Source: Botrytis cinerea B05.10
Taxonomy: Eukaryota; Ascomycota; Leotiomycetes; Helotiales; Sclerotiniaceae
DNA: 64,000 bases
Assembly (NCBI RefSeq): GCF_000143535.2
Contig: NC_037314.1
Location: 1,798,001-1,862,000, forward strand
Reading direction: 5' to 3'
How positions within the stretch are numbered: position 1 is the stretch's first letter; each line of letters begins with the position of its first letter. This document shows positions 44,328 to 56,295 of this stretch, piece by piece. A program made the position numbers and the translations under genes. The notes under the pieces were generated by a model that was not told where the DNA came from, did no database searches, and was given only the letters and a program-made list of their open reading frames with translations.

Positions 44328-47300
44328 GGTGAACGATGACTATAAAATGAATTGGATTAGCGAGGTCCGGGTCTATTGATAGAAAAATGAGAGTTGAGAA
44401 GAGTATTGTAAGATGGAAACAATGCATGGAACCATATTGTTCAAGTTAAGCTCGTGGTTCAACATGTATTGATTTGGTTGAATGGCACCAAGAACTTGCA
44501 GTTATTGAGTTTTGCTCGAAAGAGGTAGATGTAAGATATGAAGTGGAGGAAGAGAGTCTTTTGAGGATTCCCAATGCGGAACTTGAACTCGCACATTGAG
44601 CGAAACTGCATAAGCAAGACAAACTGACAAGTCCCAGAACTTGAAATTCTCTTGAATAAATAGCGGTGGAAAGATGAGTAGAGGAGAAAGACTTTTCCTG
44701 ACACGGTTTAAAGCCAGAGTTCAGCCAAAGGTTTTACTGATACTGTTATTGGCAGAACAGATCAAAATAACCCAATTGTTGATTTTTCTTTCGAAATGCT
44801 GGAGATAGGATGGGAAGTGATGGAGAGGAGCTTTTTTTTGCTCTAGCATGAAGCAAATTGTCAACTGGCACATTAACTTACACTGTTTTACGCAGATAAG
44901 ATGAAAATAGACCAACTGTCAACCTTTTCTCGAAATAAGAGCCAAGGGATAGAAAAAGAAGAAAAGACAAATCTTTAAAGCTGTTTGCGACGAAGTCTCA
45001 AATGGTAAACCGACTGATACTACCATTGGCAGAACAGATCAAGGCAAGCCAATTATCAATCCTCTTTCAAAACGCAGAAGACAGAATGATAATTCAAAGA
45101 AGACAGTGTTTTTGATGCTCTTCGATGCGCAGTCTCAACTGGCGCAACGAAATGTAGCACTGCAAGGAGAGCAGATAGCGCGCTTTCAACTTTCTTGCTG
45201 CTCTGGTGCTATATCGATATTGAGTTGCATAGATCAGATTGAAAGCTCGCATTATTTTGGCCATGCCAGTACAACGTGGGAATGAATGGTAAGAGAAATA
45301 ATGAGGGGAGCTTTGAGACTTACAGGCGGTTAGAATATGACGGTGGGAAGACTTTGAGAAGACGAATGCGAGATGACGATTGTGAGAAAATGACGGCGAG
45401 ACAACGACGGCGAGAAAATAACAGCGAGAAGTTAGCAAAGAGCTTTTAGTAGTGCAAAGATGTTCTGTATCGTCGCTATATGGATGCAATCAGTTAAAAA
45501 TCCATCAAGATAGGAGCCTCCAGGAATTTTACTCACATCCGTAGTTATTGCGATTCGTTGGGAAGGAAAAGAGGAAAGGGAAAGGAAATCTCGCGGCGGT
45601 CGGAGAGCAATTATACTAGAGTGCGCTGAACAAGTTTTCCCTCGGCTAATAGATAGTTTCTATTGGATTTTCAGAAGAGACTTGAAATGTGAATGTCCTC
45701 GGATCTTCCCGAGCCGGCACCCACATGAGTTTAATTTGAGGACAACAAGGTTCTAAGGCTCTGATTCATTTTTGGAAAGGCTGTGTTTCTTTGTTGACAC
45801 TTCGGACGCGTGAATATCTTCCATGGTCAACATATTCTAGGTTGAACTTGCTGTTTGGCAGAAGAGAAAGAGTAGGGATCGATTTTACATACAAGTGATT
45901 TTCTTACCCAGATAAAGGAGCCTCTAGATATATACATTTAACAGATACATGTCAATCGATAATTACAAGATAGTCTCTTTCCCCTGGTAGATTAATAAAG
46001 AAGTCCAACCAGAAACATTACCCCCTCACTTCTCGGGAATCTTGAAGTCATTTCCCAGGATGAAAATGAGTGAATATGAAAACTTTCCCTGCCATCTTGT
46101 GTGGCCTTTCTAGAAATGACTGACTTTCTATTCTTTTTCAAGCATGCAGACGTTTCTTTATAACTATTGTTTCACTGAGGAGTTTCAATAGGCAGGCATA
46201 TACTTGTACTCGTGGATTTATATAAATCCAGCAAGAGGACTGTGTATTACCAAGACAGATTTGTGCGTTTTTGAACATCATACTATTATCAACATAAATC
46301 TATGCCCTTACTACCAAGATCCTTCTAGAAACTGTTCGAAAGGAAAAGATGGAAGTAGGTCACAAATAATCAAAAGCCTCTGTTCAATTCGAAGTGAATG
46401 TTTCCCAAAAACTCACAAGACAACGGCATTCTAACAAAATCGAAATCAAGGTAAAGCAAAATTCTCTTTGATAACAAATCATTTTACGTTCTATAAGGAT
46501 CATTCAAAAAAACTAGCAAAGAGAATTCTTCAAAAACTTGATTCAGGTTAAATGAAAACAGTGAATCTCTTCCTGTGTTGAGACCATCTGTAGGAAATCA
46601 TTTTTTGGACCTGTAGCTACCATTTTCCAAGTGATCTTTTAAACATTTGCAGACATGCATTTGCCAAAACAATGAAATACCATCATATCTGTTATACTTG
46701 CCTGCCGTGAACTATAAAAGTCTAAAAGAGACAACTACAGTAGACTCTAGAAGCCAATGGACTTCTGGCAAAGCTTTAGTACTAGTTCAAAAGTATTGCA
46801 GCATTGCTTCTCCAAGTCCAATTCTGTACTATGCTGATGTTCTGGCACCTTCTGTCAGCTAATCCCCATGCAAGCTTCTTAGAAATTCAACAACGTGTAT
46901 ATGTATATGCATTCTCACTTGCTCACTTCCATGTAAAGATGGGGAGAAAGATTGAGATTAAAGGCTCAAAAGCATTCCTGCCAAGGGAATAGCACGTGAG
47001 AATTTTTTTTAGCAGGCGATCAGGTCTAAATTAAAAAGGGTAGTGCTCTATATTCTGAATGGAGATGGGGGTCTTCTGGGTGTAGTTGGAAGTAGTTACC
47101 ATCTACAAAAAACCTAAGTAGTACGTTTTGTAGAGATGCTAGTGAGCCCGAGAGAACTGCCGTCCCTGGCTATTCTCAAACACCTGTGTTCATGCAGCCA
47201 TTGAACCCATATTTCCAACGCTTTCATGGTCGTCGGTATTGATGGATGCATCTCCGCAAATTAGACATGGATGGCTCACTGCTGCTTCAGGAATTGATTC

Positions 47301-49616
47301 AACATATGTCGCACGTCATTATGTACGGCAAGCCACTCGCCTCAGGACCGGATGCTAAATCTATCGGTCTGGAACATATGATTTTGGCTGCGATCTATCA
47401 TGCTGCTCTTATGCAGTACTAGTTGGAAATAATCATCCAAAGTGAAAAATTAGCAGTCTCTGGCCAAACATTCGTAGAGAATGACAGCTTTTGAGAATTC
47501 TGTCATATTCTTCGGTCGAAGCATCCAAAGCTGTCGATATTTCTTGCTCGAGAAGATTTAGCGTATTATAAATGGCGAAGTCACACCGTTTCATACTTTG
47601 GACTCTATTGCTTGACGTCAAGAGGGTTACTCAAGGCGTACCTAAGTAACGATGGATGTAATATTAGACTTTTGTTTCCAGTTGAACAATGTGGTTTCAT
47701 TTGGATGCAGCTATCTATCTTCAGATATCAAACGAAATACATAAAATCTTTGGCTTTCAGACAAGTCTTGCTTGACCTTTGAATATTGGCCAAAGATCTC
47801 CATCGTGATTGGGTGATGCGTGGGATCTGATGCAGCTAGCTGTATATTATGGAAGTATGTCAGTAGCGGAAATGCCAATATTGAATCTCACTCATGATAT
47901 GGTATTCGAAGCGATCAAACTCACGGTTGTCTCACGATAACCAGGAAAGCATACCTAGGTATGAAGTTATGTGAGCTCGGCCCGTCCCGAAACCCGAATC
48001 GGCATCGGAATCGGCATCGGCATTTGCGCTAAAGCATTCATCATCTAGACGTCACATCGGCACATGAATTCTGGCATTTAGCCATCGCATCGGCATGAAG
48101 ATTTTGGTGTGGTTCAATTTAGATCAGCCTGTGACTGAACCGCCAAGACTTGTGCGGCATTGTGCTGATTATAACCGGCAACATCTGATTTTTAAATCCT
48201 CCACTCAAAGTTGTCAATCATGTTGGCCGCTACGCCTTTTTCCCAACGTAAAGTAGACGCTGATGCTTTTGCCTTCCTACAGCATTGAAGAAGCCGATTT
48301 AGCTCATACTTGCAGTATTCGTGTTTACTAATCGTAGAACAGATGTTGAAAACCTTCCGCTGAGTGCATATATGACGGCTGGAACCGAAACAAATGATGA
48401 CTGGGTGTGACGGCTTTTCACGAGAGTGCCTGGGAGATCTTAGCTGTATGTAATGGGACTTTGGAAATCAAGTATTTTGACGAGTGATGTGAGTACCTGC
48501 AAATAAGAATTCTTGATGGCCGGCCAATTCACCTCACTGTTGCTGTGCCAATTCTGACGGCGAATAAAAAGCCAGGACGAGACCCACGAGAGTGACAGGA
48601 ATGAAATCTAATACTGTGAGTAGTCGATACAAACTTTCAGTGTCTCCTTCTCCTCAAGAAAAGCAAATTCATCTGTCGTTGAATTTATGTTTTACGCCGA
48701 CAGGGAAAAACAACCAAAAGTTACAATCTACTCCTAATCTAGAAATACGTACTAGACAGGTAGTACCTACTAGGTACGCATGTTAAATGCTGAGTCATTC
48801 GGCTTCTAAATGTAACCTTTCACTTAAACAAGATTCTATAGATTCCAGATTAGCACATACAATAATTTTATCCAATAAAATCATTAAGGTCAATACTAGT
48901 TTCTGACAATCTTCACAGATGATTGTCTGTAATTTAGGAACTCGTCTTCCACTTTAATTTCTTGCTGGCTCATTATTGATTTCTCTATTATGCATCCTGT
49001 CCTATAAATTAATTTACTCGGCGGTTTCTCCAAACGTGGCGATACCTGAACCACATTCTTAAAGCTATACATGACTTGTAAGTCGTTACACTTTGGTAAA
49101 AACCTTTCTCATGTGGTGGCGGACAATCTTACAGCTGCAAAGAAACTGCAAAGATAGTGTCACCTGTATGTCACTGTGTTCTATCGGGCTCCAAGAGTGC
49201 GTAAATTCTGATCCTCGTACAGATAATGATATTAAACATCCTTCTACCCTGAATGGATGACACCAGGGTTGAGTTGGGATTCAGCCACCAAAGCGACAGG
49301 GTTCTGATTGTGATCTGGGATTTCGTCCTTCATCTTGGGCTGCTTCCACGGAGAAAAATTAGTCTCGCAGCCTTCGCTACACCGAAATGCGCCAGTGACA
49401 CAGTATTCAGCAGCAGATGTTGCTCACCCATACCTTTATTTCACACCATTATCATTTCCAATCCAGATTGGATGATTTCGATACAGTCGATCAATGAGAA
49501 TAGAAACTCATCGATGATTTTCTCAAAAGAAAATGATTCATGGATTAGAATATTGATTTCGAACGAACAAGATTACTGGCCCCGGGAGCATATTTAATTA
49601 AGCTTATGGGAAAGAA
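44328..49616. other. Long gene-poor region
   Basis: No intact gene is supported in 5.3 kb. From 44.3 to about 45.6 kb lies the likely leader or promoter of the small basic gene, with the diverged tandem array. CGGCAT units are scattered at 47996-48094. Short protein-like pieces occur at about 47190-47422 (plus; LDMDGSLLLQELI, SIGLEHMILAAIYHAAL) and 47433-47621 (minus; NTLNLLEQEISTALDAS), but each ends quickly in stops. They may be gene remnants. Confidence 0.45.
44736..45076. repeat. Diverged tandem array, period about 140 bp
   Basis: Three related segments start at about 44736, 44878 and 45013. The first and third share ACTGATACT followed by ATTGGCAGAACAGATCAA and a CCAATT core; the middle one is more diverged (CGCAGATAAGATGAAAATAG). 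A fourth weak copy may sit near 44590-44665. Most differences are transitions. Confidence 0.65.
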
Positions 49617-50376
49617 TTATATATCAAGAACTAAGGGCACACCGTCTATTAACACGAACTTTACTTCAAGTATACAACGACTTATGGTTATACACTCTAC
49701 CAGAGTTTGTTTAGCATGTCTTTTTAATAAAGCACGTCCTCGCTTGTGGTCTCCTATTCCTTGACAGCTGAAGGAGAATATCCGGAGACAGAGATCAGTC
49801 TTATAAGTTTGATGAACCCACTGGTTCCCGGAATATATAGGACATTTAGCAAAACTACCAGGATCCCCTTCCTTGTAAATATTACACTCCACGCACGATA
49901 CACATTTCATACTTGAATGCTCATGTTGGTCTATCACTGCTTATAACCAATTTTCTATTGCTATTAAATACTAATTCAAATGACATTCATTCGAGCAATA
50001 ACCCGTTACAACTGTATCGGGTACAATTGTTAAAGGCATCTGTATCAATCTCAACACCTAGATATTCCAGAGTTTAAAAACGAACATGCCAATGATATTT
50101 CAGCTCTCATTGAGGTACCTACTAGCAAAAATTTGAACTCGCTCCGAAGCAGGAAAGGTTCTAACCTATGTACAAATGGGATGATGAGGTGCATTAAGTT
50201 GGCACCATGTATCATATATATATACCACCAGTAAAATCGTCGCATATTTAATCTTCTGGATCTCAATTCTTGTGATCGGCCGTTATATGAATAGCATAGA
50301 CCTGGTCGTGGGCTGTTAAACAAGCCACGTGGAGAATGAATGCGACCAAAAGAAGAAGTAATGCACATCCATTCAT
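49617..50376 (-). CDS. Weak candidate for a secreted Cys-rich small protein
   Basis: An ATG at 50376 opens a strong signal-peptide-like segment (MNGCALLLLLVAFILHVACLTA) cut by a stop at about 50263, so a splice would be needed. Further down, AFNNCTRYS (about 50020-49990) is followed by a GTAACG donor. A GCAG acceptor near 49937 keeps phase into HSSMKCVSCVECNIYKEG and GNQWVHQTYKTDLC, with eight or more Cys in all. The final frame ends at 49617. The layout of signal peptide, then Cys-rich exons fits small secreted fungal effectors. The junction between the first two exons is not resolved, and the locus may be degraded. No function is inferred. Confidence 0.25.
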
Positions 50377-52446
50377 TCGTCCAGCTCTACGCGAGTCAAC
50401 AGGCATTGCCAGATACTTTCTAAGATAGTATCTGAAAATCACTCTGACATGTCATCCAGGTACTTATTTCGCGATCAATGCAATTCCACATCACCCATTC
50501 TTTATATAGTGATGTGTGTATTTATCTTCGTGATAGTAAACGTAATCCAATTAGCAACAACTTTCAAAACAACTGTTGAGAGCCGTTCAGTTGACAAGTG
50601 CTAGAACGGTTGGGATTTCCACATGATGGTCCGACTCTCTAAGTTTCTATGACATACCAGTGTAATAAAGCGGGGAAATATATCGTATGCATGCAGGGAC
50701 AGAACAAGGTCTTCAATAGCCTGAACTGTACTGTCTAGACTCCAAATCACTGGTTGACGGGATCTGAGAATCTCCAATGACCTTGTGAGCCTGGAGACAT
50801 GCTTCAAAGTCATGCTTAAGTGCATGATTAGTTTCAAAAAGCAAGAACTGGGTAGTAGTTCAGCCTATAGAAACTCCGAATATACTTTATACATCCCTAA
50901 ACCTTGCATCTTTGAATTCGGTTTACACTGCATGTTGAGAGCAACCGGGGTAGAGGAGATTGCATACGGCCGTTGACCCTCCGATCGACCTCACCTTAGG
51001 AGCTCTTTAGAACCCTAAATGTCTCTGAAAAACTATGCGCAGTGATGAGCTATATTTCTAGCTAAGCAAAAGTAATCGAGAACTCTCTATAGACTTCCAC
51101 TCGCTTCCATTTTCAAACCATACAAGAATTACCCACGCAACTTTAATAGTACCAACTAGATGAGAAGACACAAAAACTGCTATCCAGGGAACTTTTCTGC
51201 AGCAAAAGACCCTGATCAACAAAAGATTGGCTACCCCTACCGTACAAAGGAGCCAGTCACACTACTCCCAAGAACTTAATCCATTGATCGACATGATACC
51301 AAAAGACGTGGGGCACGCCGACAGCTGACCACTGGCCACACCGCGCAGCACTGCTACTTGACGCACGGAAGTTACCGGAGTGCTGGGGAGCCATCCCAGA
51401 GCGTACTGGTGGCTCGGATAATCGTGTCGTGCATGTGTAACTTTGATCGCGTGGGAGAAAATTAAAGGGGGGCTTAGCTTGTAACTAGTGTTGAACAAGA
51501 GATCGTGTATATAACATCACACGCAGAAGTGAGAAAATTCGATGTGTAGATAGTATTTGATGCTTGTTTCGCTAGTGCGGCGCATTGTACTTTATACTTA
51601 ATACGAATCGAATAGGTATTAAAGTTATTGTGAGTGTTCGCTACACCGAGGGTAAAACTTCTAAGTGGCTCATACCTCATAACTGTAGTTGCATGCTCTG
51701 AGATACTTTGAGTCTGAATATTCAAGCTGTGTAAAATATGTGAGGCTTTAAACATGGTTAGCCACACAAGATAGAAAGTTTCGGACCCTCTATACAGTAC
51801 CTCCATCCAAATTTCACAGTTTTGTCATTTAGAAACACAGACTACCACACACATTTACTCGCAAATCATGCCATACCAGTCGTCAAGATTCTCTATCGTA
51901 GGAACATGATTGTCTCTGGTGCACAAAGTTTGTATGGGTGCACTGAAGTTAGAAATACCGCATTCCATTTCCCCACGAGCATGAATAAGCATTATGGATA
52001 TATGCTCAACAGCTAATCGTCACATAGAGAAATTTTTAAGACAGAGGACCAAGCAGTGGTATTACGAGATCCGCTCGATCAGAAAAAGTATGCTTGAGAC
52101 AAACATCTAAAGGTTACGAAAGAGGGCGTGTCTTTGTGGTTGGAAATTTTCTCGATATTATGATATTAAAACACTTTTGAAGTCAATTTCAGATCCAGAG
52201 AACGCTCGTATACATGCCTCCCCAGCAGTGAAATGGATAGAGCTCCTATGCTGTAAAACGTGGGCCAATAACCCCCCAGCAACCGAACAAGTAACTTCAT
52301 TGCCATGATTATCGTAACAGTTCATCCTAATGACCCTCGCACCCATGCCTGCGATGAACTCCATCCTAGCGTAACAAAAAGAACTCATAACGTCATGTCT
52401 TCATGCGCAGTATTCCACATATATCCGCGTCTCGTAAGCGGGGTGA
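50377..52446. other. Gene-poor region
   Basis: No supported gene. A 76-codon minus frame at 52158-52388 (MNCYDNHGNEVTCSVAGG, HFTAGEACIRAFSG) begins 60 bp after the stop of the next gene; it has some secreted-protein character but no signal peptide and is left uncalled. A locally GC-richer patch lies at 51290-51420. Confidence 0.45.
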
Positions 52447-53771
52447 CTAAAGATCTCTGACTGGATCGTATGGCTTAGTCTGTCCGTTCTCTCGGGTGAT
52501 CGGAGATAACGTATACGATGGGTATGACGACGATGGTGTATATGATTGACTCGGTGAGTAGGTGGCGTAGCCACTAGTATACGAGCTAGGCTCTGAAGAA
52601 ATACGTCAGTACTCTAGGCACTGGGAAAGCGGGGAGGATACACACCAGTAGAAGAATAGTCGTATCCCTGACTGTTTCCTGTTGGTAGTTAGAATTGAGC
52701 GTCAAAACCATGGTTCAGCTCATTGAATAGTGCCAAACTACTGTACAAAGGGTCTTTAATGTGAGATATATGGCGTGCATAGGTTTCACACGGACATCAT
52801 TTATTTTCTTCCAGCTTGTATGAATAGCTTTGGTAGATAGAAATCATCATACATACCTGCATTCATGGACGCGCTTGAATAGAACGAAGAGGGGCTGTAT
52901 TGCTCATCTACCTGTACAAGTCTATTATGTGAAGGGCATGGACGGTGCGGATGGCGGTGATTCTGGCGATGGTTGTGCGAAGGGGTCGTGGAATTGTATG
53001 GCGCATTATCTCTACTATCGGCCCTGATGTTTCTGTTCCTGCCATCTCGATAGCGAAATTTGTGATACAAAAACCATCTTGCGATCCAGTTTGGGCAGTC
53101 GACAGTTGGCCTGGCCAAGTTCCAGTAGTATGCCGTTTGATCAGTACCATTTTGGACTATCAGTTTCATCGCTTCATCCTTCGATCTCTCGACAATATCG
53201 CTCCAATCGTACGGAGGTTGCCCTTTGCAATTCTGCTTGAGGTGGCATTTCTCCGAAATAAGCCACCTATAGACCGTATCTGTCTCTTTCTGAAAAAGTG
53301 GCCAAGATAAGTAAGCACTCTTTTGATTAAGCTTCTCAATTTGGCAATGATAAGGTCGAGTCAACGGGGGTAGTTTGGTTGAAATGGATGCTTACCGCCA
53401 TCAGGCTATACGTCTCCGCACTAATGTTTAGATGCTTGACGAGGTCATCTTTTGTTTGACTCATTGCCAAAGGGCCTAGATCAAGTGTAGACATGATGGG
53501 GCTTGTCGAGTTTCCACTTTTTGAAGACTGGACGTGCAGTATGGATGGAGAGAATCGCGATGCTCATAGCGAACTTACGGGACCATTGTAGAATTATTAG
53601 GTAGCCGCGTTGTCTGCAGGGCTTTACGTATAAAAGGGTGGCAAGCCATGGGTCTACTAGATTCGAAAGATTCGCCAGTGCCAACTTCGGGTCTGTGAAG
53701 CCCGCATCTCTCAATACATATAATCGGCGTCTAGTTGCCATAACGTTTGGCGTAAGTAGAAAGTCGTGCAT
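52447..53771 (-). CDS. Multi-exon protein of unknown function, 5' end uncertain
   Basis: Five exons reconstructed from splice signals: 53771-53628, 53527-53396, 53289-52857, 52678-52646 and 52592-52447 (295 aa from this ATG). Introns are 100, 106, 178 and 53 nt, with donors GTAAAG, GTAAGC, GTATGT and GTGTGT. Acceptors end CCAG, TTCAG, ACAG and TTCAG, and all phases close. The first exon's frame stays open and protein-like upstream to about 53916 (GPFYHGIIGEES, AAIIWSQPNWPNVCHPCHM), where a TTGCAG acceptor occurs, so the true start probably lies in an earlier exon near 54.0 kb that I could not fix. No family is recognised. The core (KETDTVYRWLISEKCHLKQ, YDWSDIVERSKDEAMKLI, TAYYWNLARPTVDCPNWIARW) looks helical and ordered. 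The tail is Tyr/Ser/Pro-rich (GYATYSPSQSYTPSSSYPSY). Confidence 0.6.
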
Positions 53772-55550
53772 GTGGCAGGGGTGACAAACATTGGGCCAAT
53801 TTGGTTGGGACCAAATGATGGCAGCAGTGCTTTCTTCACCAATGATTCCATGGTAAAAAGGACCGGATCCTAGTCGAGTAATGTACGGGGATTGACCGGA
53901 AGTGTGTGCCGGCCATCTGCAAGTTCGGGGCGACTGATGTCGGAGAGACTCCCGACGCCGAAACCACCCGCTTAACTCGGATTACCCCAAGGAATCCTCA
54001 GTTGCACAGAAGATCCCGCGGAATCGTATTGATAACTCTGCAAAAAAGGCAGCTTAAACGTCGCCACGGGCGGTACATTCATGAGTCAACGGGGGGTGAC
54101 GCAGAGATTCTACATACCTACATCTGCACCATCTCAAGACACATACTCATTCGCGGGAAAAACCAAAACATAAACCCACGAAAGGGAATTGTTATAAATC
54201 TCGGGTTTTCCGCATTTGATCCCTGCTGCAGTGACTGTTTTGATATCTAACGGCAGGTGTTACCATTTTGGGCAATGCTTTGTAAGATGATCAATGGAAT
54301 CAGCCATGCTTGGCCTGAGATGGTAATTTGGTTCTGATAAAAAGTCGACGGCAAGAAGCAATCTATGCCGGTACTACTCTGAGTCTCATGCACCTTATGG
54401 AGTAATGAGTAGGTTTATCTACTGGACTCGTGTAAGTACACACCACACAGAATTTGCTATTGACTGTGATTAAGAAGCTTTCACTCACCATCCTAGATAT
54501 TCTAGGTCTCATATCTCACCCTATCCAATCGTTCAAGATACATCTGCTATCAATTAGTGGATCTGCCATCCTAAATAGATTACCTTGGCTCAGGGGGGTA
54601 ACTCATCCGATTTGTAGAAATTCGAAATGTAACCTCATACCTGATATACTCAACAAAAGAGTCGAGAGGACTTCCTATAATGGCAAAAGAAAAAACGTTC
54701 TGGATTGTTCCGAATCCATAAGAATCAAAGATAGATCCTCTGACAGCATAGTCGCCCTATAGAATATTGTGTATACCTAATTTTATATCAACTTGCCTTC
54801 ATAGACGAAAGAGGTAGCAGGTTTCAAAACTATCAATCTACTGTTGATCACGTAATCATTATAGCCCTCCCTCCATCTAGCGAAAGTGGTATAACTATGT
54901 TAATGGCTTGCTGGTTTGCCGGCTTGTACCGCCGTAGATCATGGATTGATCCGGTCTGCCTGGCTTACACGAACTTGATAGCGTGCAGATATCACTCACT
55001 CGAGATGTTACTTCAAACCCGCCGGTATGGATGGTATTTGTAAACATTAGCCTTGTCGTTCTTCAATCTATTGACAACACACCTCAGACAGTGGTACAGA
55101 AACGGCGGAAGAGCTCGCATTGAGTCTGGTTGATCTGCAAGTCTTGATATCACTTTGGATACTGCACGAAGGGGTGTGAACGATTCCGTTGCATTGCAGT
55201 GATACGTTTCCATCACATTCTGTTGTAAATCGTGGCCAAACAAATTTCCCTACCTAGGAAGTAGCTGGATCTCGCACGATAGAGTCAACAGAAGCCAGAA
55301 TAGATGTGTAGTACATTCTCATGTTATGACGTATTTCGTACCCATCGCCAGAATGTTTGAATGCTGAATGTAACTTCCAGATGACGAAATGGCTGGCTCC
55401 CTTTCTGATACACGTCGGCGCTGCGACTAGAGAAAGCTTGTACTCGCCAACCTCCACTGATTTGCAGATACATTGCAGCAGTAAGTAACCTTGTGTATTG
55501 CATTTCGTGATGTATCACGTTACTCGAGTCGAGGTTGGATTATAGAGGTT

Positions 55551-55625
55551 CAAAATGCCAAAATGCCAAAATGCCAAAATGCTAAACTGCTAGAATGCGG
55601 AATGTGGAATGTGGAATGCTAGAAT
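55551..55625. repeat. Imperfect AAAATGCC / GGAATGT tandem repeat
   Basis: Four AAAATGCC/T units are followed by GCTAGAATGC and two GGAATGT units. Confidence 0.85.
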
Positions 55626-55948
55626 CTTTTATACTTTGCCCCGACCGTTCATATTAGACGATTGCTGTCTGCATTTATACATCGAATATACGACTCCTCT
55701 CGTTGTTAACAAAGTGACAGATGTCTATTTATAACACTGACCTCAATCTACAGTCTAGGGAAGTTACGCCATACTTCGTAGATAGAGATAGAGAGCCCTA
55801 TTCCCCACCAAGGCCAAGGATAATGCGCTGATCTACCCAGCTAGTAGTCTCGAGCCAGTCCATGCCACCAGTGTCGCTTCAACCCACTTCTTGCTCATAA
55901 CAATCGTCTGCGCGTAAATGCACCGACGACCTATGAAGGATCATTGAT

Positions 55949-55957
55949 TTATCAGAA
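55949..55957 (-). promoter_or_regulatory. Possible iron-regulatory GATA site
   Basis: TTCTGATAA on the minus strand matches eight of nine bases of the ATCWGATAA site bound by SreA/Urbs1-type GATA iron repressors, about 340 bp before the acyltransferase start. One such match in this much DNA can be chance. Confidence 0.3.
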
Positions 55958-56295
55958 TCATCCCGGAATTTCAAGAGAAGTGGACTCATAAAGAACCGCA
56001 TGATACACAAGTAAAGAAATCCTTAGCATTCACCACCTACCTAGTGATTTGAGTGACTAGCGTTCTTGTGGCCCTTTCATCGTGCCACTCAAGAAGCTCG
56101 CATTACCAACAACACCCCACTTCACCTCGTCGTGCTACCCCTCCACGCCCGTCGCCAGACATGCTCTCCAAGATATTTATTTTGATCTGTGCTGCTTCCA
56201 TGATTAACTGTCATTGCAAGATATATAGGTACCATCACGTTGAAGCAAGCAGTAATACTTCGGGTCGGGTCGCTGGTGTACCATAGTCAAAAGAT

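Larger units (their letters stand above)
53917..56295. other. Intergenic region upstream of the siderophore acyltransferase gene
   Basis: The left end may contain missing 5' exons of the preceding gene (frames around 53986-54082). The rest shows no gene. Imperfect AAAATGCC/GGAATGT repeats are at 55551-55625. The right part is the promoter of the acyltransferase, with a GATA-type motif at 55949-55957. A frame at 56053-56286 is most likely leader sequence. Confidence 0.5.

Noticed and set aside
52158..52388. 76-codon minus-strand frame with four Cys
   Set aside because: No signal peptide, and it begins 60 bp after the preceding gene's stop; more likely 3' flank than a separate gene.
53969..54082. 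In-frame stop read first as a disabled gene upstream of the 52.4-53.8 kb locus
   Set aside because: On rechecking the bases the open segment is in another frame, so the stop is not evidence of a pseudogene; the 5' end was left open instead.
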